Assembly: GCA_022616085.1 (NCBI GenBank)
Contig: JAKEFN010000059.1
Location: 1-10,159 of the forward strand
Source: a bacterium
Lineage (GTDB): Bacteria; Patescibacteriota; Minisyncoccia; Phycocordibacterales; JAKEFN01
DNA length: 10,159 nt
Direction: 5' to 3'
Under the pieces are notes generated by a model. The model saw only the letters and a program-made list of their open reading frames with translations, did not search any database and was not told the origin of the DNA. This document shows positions 6,715 through 10,159 of this stretch, in pieces; positions within the stretch are counted from its first letter, which is position 1, and each line of letters begins with the position of its first letter. Made by a program: the position numbers and the translations under genes.

Positions 6715-6739
6715 AAAAAATCCCGCGGTGTTTCGCGGG
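6715..6739 (-). terminator. Intrinsic terminator of the GDPD gene
   Basis: A six-base-pair GC stem CCCGCG/CGCGGG (6722-6727 with 6734-6739) closes a 6-base loop and is followed on the minus strand by A and six T residues (6720-6715). It lies 5 bases past the GDPD stop. Confidence 0.85.
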
Positions 6740-6744
6740 TATAA

Positions 6745-7443
6745 TTAGAAGCTAGACAAAAATTGTCTGATTCTGTCGGGATAGTCCGTAAAAACTGCAT
6801 GCGCGCCAACGTGGTGCGCCCGTTTCAAATCGCGCTCGTCATTCACGGTATATATCCATGTCTCCATATCGCGCTTTTCGGCACGGCGCACCGCGGTTTT
6901 GTCCGCGTAGCGCACATCCATAACAATCGCAGACACATAAAGATCGCTCAACCAGTCAAAAAAGCCTTGCGAAGAACCGGTGACGAGAGCCGCACGGGGC
7001 ACGTCCGGTATGGTCACGAAGCACGTCTCCAGAATATCCGGAAAATAAGACTCGAATACGAAATTATTACAATGATATCCGTAGGTCACATAATGCCCGA
7101 TTTTGGGAATGACTATATCTTCAACCCCTGGAAATTCCATTTCTATGACGAGCGGCGTATTGTTCCCTATCGTTTCAATAACCATCCCCAAAGTAGGAAT
7201 TTTCTCGCCCTCTCCCGCGTCAAGCGCTCGTAATATTTCATAAGGCCGTTCAACGACTCTTCCTTTCGCGTTCGTCGTTCTATCAACGGTATCATCATGG
7301 ATCACAAAAACATCCTTATATCCTTTGCACGGATGAACGTCAATTTCAATCATGTCAACGCCAAGCTCAAGCGCTTTCCGAATGGATTTCAGGGTATTTT
7401 CCGGCGCATGACCGCACGCGCCGCGGTGGCCTATAATTTTCAA
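6745..7443 (-). CDS. Glycerophosphodiester phosphodiesterase family protein
   Basis: The GDPD domain spans the whole 232-residue protein. Such enzymes hydrolyse glycerophosphodiesters to glycerol-3-phosphate and an alcohol using a metal. Visible family residues are His6-Arg7 (IIGHRGACGHAPENT), Glu33 and Asp35 (MIEIDVH), His49 (FVIHDDTVDRTT), Glu101 (PLVIEMEF), and the C-terminal WIYTVNDERD and VFTDYPD strands, so the catalytic set looks complete. No signal peptide is present, so it is probably cytoplasmic. The start is taken as TTG 7443 because GGAGG (7456-7452) sits 8 bases before it and the protein then begins directly with the first beta strand. An alternative TTG at 7458 adds five residues and has AAGGAG only 4 bases upstream. 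It is a single-gene unit with its own promoter candidate and terminator. Confidence 0.9.
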   Translation of the reverse strand: MKIIGHRGACGHAPENTLKSIRKALELGVDMIEIDVHPCKGYKDVFVIHDDTVDRTTNAKGRVVERPYEILRALDAGEGEKIPTLGMVIETIGNNTPLVIEMEFPGVEDIVIPKIGHYVTYGYHCNNFVFESYFPDILETCFVTIPDVPRAALVTGSSQGFFDWLSDLYVSAIVMDVRYADKTAVRRAEKRDMETWIYTVNDERDLKRAHHVGAHAVFTDYPDRIRQFLSSF

Positions 7444-7451
7444 TGCTGTAT

Positions 7452-7456
7452 CCTCC
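7452..7456 (-). promoter_or_regulatory. Ribosome binding site that decides the GDPD start
   Basis: GGAGG on the minus strand lies 8 bases before the TTG at 7443, better spaced than the AAGGAG before the TTG at 7458. It favours the shorter protein. Confidence 0.6.
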
Positions 7457-7478
7457 AATTTTCTCCTTTCAAAAAGGT

Positions 7479-7505
7479 ATCATAAAACAAAAACTCCGCC
7501 AACAA
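7479..7505 (-). promoter_or_regulatory. Weak candidate promoter of GDPD
   Basis: TATGAT (7484-7479) could be a -10 box with TTGTTG (7505-7500) as a poor -35 at a short 15-base spacing. The -35 overlaps the hairpin at 7495-7510, which weakens the case. The predicted leader would be about 28 bases and carry the SD. Confidence 0.35.
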
Positions 7506-7516
7506 GCGGAATTTTT
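7489..7516. terminator. Bidirectional-looking hairpin terminator
   Basis: TCCGC/GCGGA (7495-7499 with 7506-7510) closes a 6-base loop and is flanked by A residues on one side and T residues on the other, so either strand would show a stem followed by T. On the minus strand it would end transcripts coming from ndk or from the non-coding region at 7519-7990. Confidence 0.55.
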
Positions 7517-7518
7517 GC

Positions 7519-7684
7519 CAGTGCCCCGTTAATTTAATTTCGTCGGAGAAAAATTTTTTAATTTTGAGCGAGACGACGGTAAAAATTTTCAGTTCAATGC
7601 TGGAAGTATTTACTGAAAATTTTTACCGAGTCGCAGCCGAAATTTGAAAATTTTGCCCAACAAAATTAATTTAACGGGGCACTG
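7519..7684. repeat. Fold-back element A (166-base imperfect palindrome)
   Basis: The outer arms match perfectly for 14 base pairs (7519-7532 with 7671-7684) and continue with scattered mismatches (7534-7546 with 7657-7669, then AT-rich pairs). The inner arm is a perfect 17-base-pair stem (7577-7593 with 7612-7628). The apical loop (7594-7611) holds AATGC (7596-7600) and GTATT (7606-7610), which can pair with one G-T wobble. Core motifs GAGCGAG (7566-7572) and AGCCGAA (7635-7641) flank the inner stem. No ORF of note lies inside. It shares length, loop and core with element B, so both belong to one family: a MITE-like element, a structured RNA, or a DNA hairpin. No transposase is nearby. Confidence 0.85.
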
Positions 7685-7716
7685 ACCGGCGCGGGCATAC
7701 GTTCTAGGTTTTACAA

Positions 7717-7882
7717 TACTTTGAATTACGAAACTAAATTCGTTGCGAGAGCTTTTGGCTTCGAGCGAGCCGAGACCGAATAATTTTTTGTTTAATGCCG
7801 TAGGTATTGCAAAAAATTTTCGGGTTCGACGTAGCCGAAGTCCAGAAGCTTACAGCAGGATTTAGTTTCGTAATTCAAAGTA
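7717..7882. repeat. Fold-back element B (166-base imperfect palindrome)
   Basis: The outer arms match perfectly for 23 base pairs (7717-7739 with 7860-7882). Middle arms pair in blocks (7750-7758 with 7842-7850 allowing one wobble; 7759-7763 with 7836-7840). An AT-rich inner stem (7782-7790 with 7810-7818) leads to an apical stem AATGCC/GGTATT (7794-7799 with 7803-7808) with a 3-base loop. Core motifs GAGCGAG (7763-7769) and AGCCGAA (7833-7839) occur at the same offsets as in element A to within one base, and the loop motifs at exactly the same offsets. The outer arms are unlike those of A. Five wobble pairs fit a plus-strand RNA better than a minus-strand one, though element A does not show this bias. 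Confidence 0.85.
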
Positions 7883-7993
7883 AATAGGTTGGTGTTCGCA
7901 GGAAACCCGCCACAGCGAGTTCCGATATAAAACTCCAGAAACGTTACATCTAGAAATTTACCAGCGGCGGCTCTTTGCATTATAGCATAATCT
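7883..7993 (-). other. Non-coding stretch between fold-back B and ndk
   Basis: About 110 bases without a credible gene. On the minus strand they hold an extended -10 box (7987-7979), a short GAGTT/AACTC stem (7918-7922 with 7930-7934) and a GCGGG/CCTGC stem with a TTT loop near 7896-7910. Together with elements A and B and the hairpin at 7489-7516 this makes a gene-free interval running from the GDPD start to the ndk stop. It might encode a non-coding RNA, but no known class (tRNA, tmRNA, 6S, RNase P) was recognised. Confidence 0.45.
7979..7987 (-). promoter_or_regulatory. Extended -10 promoter pointing into the fold-back region
   Basis: TG-C-TATAAT (TG at 7987-7986, perfect hexamer 7984-7979) lies just past the ndk stop codon. 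A TTGACG in the last ndk codons is only 14 bases upstream, too close for a normal -35, so activity would rest on the extended -10. Downstream there is no gene for over 500 bases, only the fold-back elements. Confidence 0.5.
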
Positions 7994-8581
7994 CTACTCG
8001 TCAATGCCAAATCTCTTATAGTCGAAAATGCTCTTCTTTCCGAACCAAAATTCGATTTCGTGATCCGCTTCTTCGCGCGTTTCCGATGCGTGGACAAGAT
8101 TCATAACCGCGCGCTTTTCAGAATTCGCGAGCGCGGGAGAGTCGTTCGAAAAATCCCCGCGAATCGTGCCCATATCCGCAAGATACGGCATCGTGGGGCC
8201 CGCTATTTTTCGCACCATATCAACCGCATGAATTCCCTGTATCACCATGCGCACCATGGGCGCGGAAACCATATAATCGACAAGCCATTCGCGCACCTTG
8301 TCTCCTATTTCAAGCGTATCGGTCGTACCGAGCTCCGCTTTTGCGTCGTAAGCGTATTTTTCGTACGTCTGAAGCGTCTTTTCGCCCAAGCGGCGGCGCC
8401 ACTTCTCATCTTTCGGATAATGCTCGTCGATCTGATCTTTTGTCGGCTGAAACATGTCAAGCGCCACGACCTTAAGATCGCGTTGTTCAATGCGCTTGAT
8501 AACCTCGCCGATGAGGCCCTTCCGGACCCCGTCCGGCTTAATCATGAGATATGTTCGCTCTGTTTTAGGATTGTTTTTCAT
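7994..8581 (-). CDS. ndk: Nucleoside diphosphate kinase
   Basis: NDK passes the gamma phosphate from ATP to other nucleoside diphosphates through a phosphohistidine. Visible motifs are Lys15 in MIKPDGV, Arg124 and Thr130 in VRKIAGPT, Arg141 in GTIRGDF, and the active-site block NLVHASET with catalytic His164 and Asn161. The C-terminus EIEFWFG is typical. At 195 residues it is longer than the usual 130-150. An insertion of roughly 35 residues sits at about 57-98, between EHYP and the VDYMVSAP helix, in the lid/Kpn-loop neighbourhood, and a smaller one (about 8 residues) precedes the active His. The ATG at 8581 has no SD. A promoter whose -10 ends 6 bases before it suggests a leaderless mRNA. 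The gap to the upstream antiporter stop is 37 bases. Confidence 0.93.
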   Translation of the reverse strand: MKNNPKTERTYLMIKPDGVRKGLIGEVIKRIEQRDLKVVALDMFQPTKDQIDEHYPKDEKWRRRLGEKTLQTYEKYAYDAKAELGTTDTLEIGDKVREWLVDYMVSAPMVRMVIQGIHAVDMVRKIAGPTMPYLADMGTIRGDFSNDSPALANSEKRAVMNLVHASETREEADHEIEFWFGKKSIFDYKRFGIDE

Positions 8582-8587
8582 GTTGAT

Positions 8588-8617
8588 GTAATATCATGGG
8601 AGATGCCCCCTTGTCAA
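8588..8617 (-). promoter_or_regulatory. Promoter of ndk, starting at the antiporter stop codon
   Basis: A perfect TTGACA (8617-8612) is followed after 18 bases by TATTAC (8593-8588, four of six matches); GATATT at 16 bases is an alternative. The -10 ends 6 bases before the ndk ATG, so transcription would start at or next to the start codon. Confidence 0.55.
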
Positions 8618-8618
8618 A

Positions 8619-10025
8619 TTACATTTTTCCGGTCATCTCGGCCGCACCCACTTCTTTTGCGACATACGGCGTGAGCGGAGGCTCGATGACAAGCGTCATA
8701 AGTATCACCCACATCCCGATCGAAATGACAAAATCGGAGCTTATAACTTCCGATGTTGCGGCAATAATAAGAAGTATCGCCGCCATAATGCCGGTCTCCC
8801 GAATAAAAGAAAGAAACAAAATATCCCCAAGACGGAAGACGCCTCTCCTAATCCACGGCAGAAGCGACACGGAAACGACAAACGGACGGATAACAAACAT
8901 AAAAAGAAGCGCGGAGAATACGCCAAGAGGAGCGAAGTTGAACAAAGTGGCGACAGGAACCAGCGCTCCGAGCACAATAAATATGGAAGGTTTTATAAGA
9001 TGATTCAGTATGTTTTCATAGAAATGCGAAGCCGGTCCGGCCGCGGCGCGCTCATCTGAAAAAAGAAGACCGCTCACGAACGCCGCAAGGAAGCCGGCCC
9101 CGCCCAAAGCATTTCCAAGAACAAACGTAAAAATGGGGACGGCAAAGAGGAGCGCGGGGTCTGTTTGTGCATGGAGCCCTCCCGAATTTTTTGTCTTTCC
9201 ATAAAAATGCTTGAGAAGAGCAAATCCCATATATCCGACGACAATGCCGGAAATAATCTGAAGCGCGAATGCGTCATACGTCGCTTTTTTGAAAAGAGGA
9301 GAAAAAACCGAAAAAACGGAACTTTCCGTCGTAAGCGGCACGGAAACAAGCGCAATGATAAGAAATCGCGTAAAAACGCTTCCGCTTACATCGGTAAGCG
9401 CGCTCTCAGCGACAGCGACCTGCTTCAAGAAAGGGCGCTTGAAGCGAAGCGATTGGAGCGTCGAAACAATGCCGTTCGTATCCGTAGACACGAGCGCCAT
9501 GCTCAAAATGGCGATTGACGGCAGTATAAAAACGTCAAAATCGGTAAAAAGCGCCGTCGCCCAATAAAGCGCGAGCGAGAACGCAAACGCGGAGATCACG
9601 ACCCCGAAAAGGGAGAGCGACATGATCGGAAAAAAATAATTTCTGAAATTTTTGAAGGGAATTTCCAACCCGCCCGCAAAAAGAATGATGGCGCCGAAAA
9701 TTTCCATAACGACCGCGAGCGCGGAAACATCGTGCGTGTAAAAAGAAAGCACCGGCTGAAGTGCCATGCCGGCGAATATCGCCCATACAAAAGAAGGAAT
9801 AACAGTCGCCGGAGCGATTTTGTTTATATAATATCCGATGAAAAGAAAACCTCCGAGAATAAGGAGTTGAAAATCAATATCCCCCGCCAATTGGGGGTGT
9901 GTGACAAACGTAAGCTGCGCCGAGACGGAAATAATCCCAAGAAACAAAAGAAGCACTCCATACGGAATGAACATTTTTCCGGAGACAGTATGCGCGCGAG
10001 CAAGTGAACGTGCAAGATTTCTCAT
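8619..10025 (-). CDS. Cation/proton antiporter (CPA1/NhaP-like)
   Basis: A 468-residue membrane protein with about 12-13 hydrophobic segments and the Na+/H+ exchanger domain. Landmarks are FGAIILFAGGLEIPFKNF (110-127), a helix-break motif STDTN (180-184) where relatives have TDP, ESALTD (207-212) where CPA1 members have ExxxND, and FIRETGIMAAIL (407-418), matching the conserved Arg helix. The likely role is exchange of Na+ or K+ for H+ for pH and ion balance; ion choice cannot be told. Asp212 is the probable ion-binding acid; the residue before it is Thr instead of Asn (CPA1) or Asp (CPA2). There is no C-terminal TrkA-N or other cytoplasmic regulatory domain. The start at ATG 10025 is uncertain: ATG 9974 (residue 18) is also possible, and neither has an SD. 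Ndk follows after 37 bases. Confidence 0.88.
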   Translation of the reverse strand: MRNLARSLARAHTVSGKMFIPYGVLLLFLGIISVSAQLTFVTHPQLAGDIDFQLLILGGFLFIGYYINKIAPATVIPSFVWAIFAGMALQPVLSFYTHDVSALAVVMEIFGAIILFAGGLEIPFKNFRNYFFPIMSLSLFGVVISAFAFSLALYWATALFTDFDVFILPSIAILSMALVSTDTNGIVSTLQSLRFKRPFLKQVAVAESALTDVSGSVFTRFLIIALVSVPLTTESSVFSVFSPLFKKATYDAFALQIISGIVVGYMGFALLKHFYGKTKNSGGLHAQTDPALLFAVPIFTFVLGNALGGAGFLAAFVSGLLFSDERAAAGPASHFYENILNHLIKPSIFIVLGALVPVATLFNFAPLGVFSALLFMFVIRPFVVSVSLLPWIRRGVFRLGDILFLSFIRETGIMAAILLIIAATSEVISSDFVISIGMWVILMTLVIEPPLTPYVAKEVGAAEMTGKM

Positions 10026-10040
10026 AGAGAAGATAAAAAT

Positions 10041-10049
10041 AATATATCA
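10041..10049 (-). promoter_or_regulatory. Possible extended -10 promoter of the antiporter gene
   Basis: TG-A-TATATT (TG at 10049-10048, hexamer 10046-10041, five of six matches) lies 15 bases before the ATG at 10025, giving a leader under 10 bases. No convincing -35 box was found. Confidence 0.4.
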
Positions 10050-10099
10050 CAAAAGACTCTTACAGTTCCACAAAATCGCCGTGGCTGTTAAAGAAAATA

Positions 10100-10159
10100 T
10101 CATCGGAAAAAGAGAGAAGTTATAAAGACTTCAATAAATGCGGCGATGGCGAGAAACGG
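10100..10159 (-). CDS. Possible C-terminal end of an unidentified gene (window edge)
   Basis: One minus-strand frame is open from the right edge to a TGA at 10102-10100, giving 19 hydrophobic residues (PFLAIAAFIEVFITSLFFR) that could be the last helix of a membrane protein. Nineteen codons are too few to support a function, and another frame is also open for 12 codons. The rest, 10050-10099, shows no gene. Confidence 0.2.
   Translation of the reverse strand, partial: PFLAIAAFIEVFITSLFFR

Noticed and set aside
7519..7882. CRISPR array or insertion sequence
   Set aside because: There are only two elements, each internally palindromic with no direct short repeats and spacers, and no transposase ORF lies in or near them.
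7883..7978. tRNA or tmRNA fragment (GGCGGG...CCTGCG and an ACACCA string on the minus strand)
   Set aside because: No matching acceptor stem, anticodon arm or T-loop consensus could be folded.
7792..8097. Minus-strand frame of about 100 codons overlapping the 3' end of ndk and fold-back B
   Set aside because: Its residues are the translation of the ndk C-terminus in another frame, the promoter region and palindrome arms; there is no SD and no domain.
10116..10132. GAAGT/ACTTC hairpin near the right edge as a terminator
   Set aside because: The stem is only 5 base pairs, AT-rich and without a directly adjoining T run, and it lies inside the possible partial gene.

Overview
This is a compact, gene-dense bacterial window in which every convincing gene lies on the minus strand. 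Intergenic gaps are short, several genes lack a visible Shine-Dalgarno (SD) sequence, and TGA is used as a stop (ahcY, the adenosine-kinase gene, the glycosyltransferase), so the code is standard. The gene set and style (DoxX, a GT4 glycosyltransferase beginning with a GWEFPP motif, a long MurJ, an NDK with an insertion) suggest a Patescibacteria/CPR, probably Parcubacteria-like, genome. That assignment is an inference from style, not a phylogenetic result.

Layout in transcription order, right to left. Near 10.1 kb there may be the C-terminus of an unidentified gene. Next come a CPA1-like cation/H+ antiporter (8619-10025) and nucleoside diphosphate kinase (7994-8581), whose promoter starts at the antiporter stop codon. 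Then follows a 550-base non-coding stretch (7444-7993) holding two 166-base fold-back elements. After it come a glycerophosphodiester phosphodiesterase (6745-7443), a GT4 glycosyltransferase plus MurJ pair (6602 to 3682) ended by a strong terminator, an adenosine kinase plus S-adenosylhomocysteine hydrolase pair (3475 to 1081), two tiny single-gene transcription units for small membrane proteins (814-999 and 514-687), and a DoxX-family membrane protein running off the left edge.

How the genes fit together. AhcY splits S-adenosylhomocysteine into homocysteine and adenosine, and the adjacent PfkB kinase would turn adenosine into AMP, pulling the reversible hydrolysis forward. MurJ flips lipid II for cell-wall synthesis and is coupled to a cell-envelope type glycosyltransferase. 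GDPD, NDK and the antiporter are housekeeping functions (lipid headgroup turnover, NTP balance, ion and pH balance).

The most unusual content is non-coding. The two fold-back elements at 7519-7684 and 7717-7882 have identical length and share loop and core motifs in the same register, while their outer arms are unrelated in sequence yet each self-complementary. The two small membrane-protein genes share a whole regulatory cassette: a TTGAC(A/G)-16-TAGGATAT promoter, a GCATC/GATGC hairpin at the predicted transcript start, a strong SD, an acidic-tailed single-TM product and an ACAGG...CCTGT terminator.
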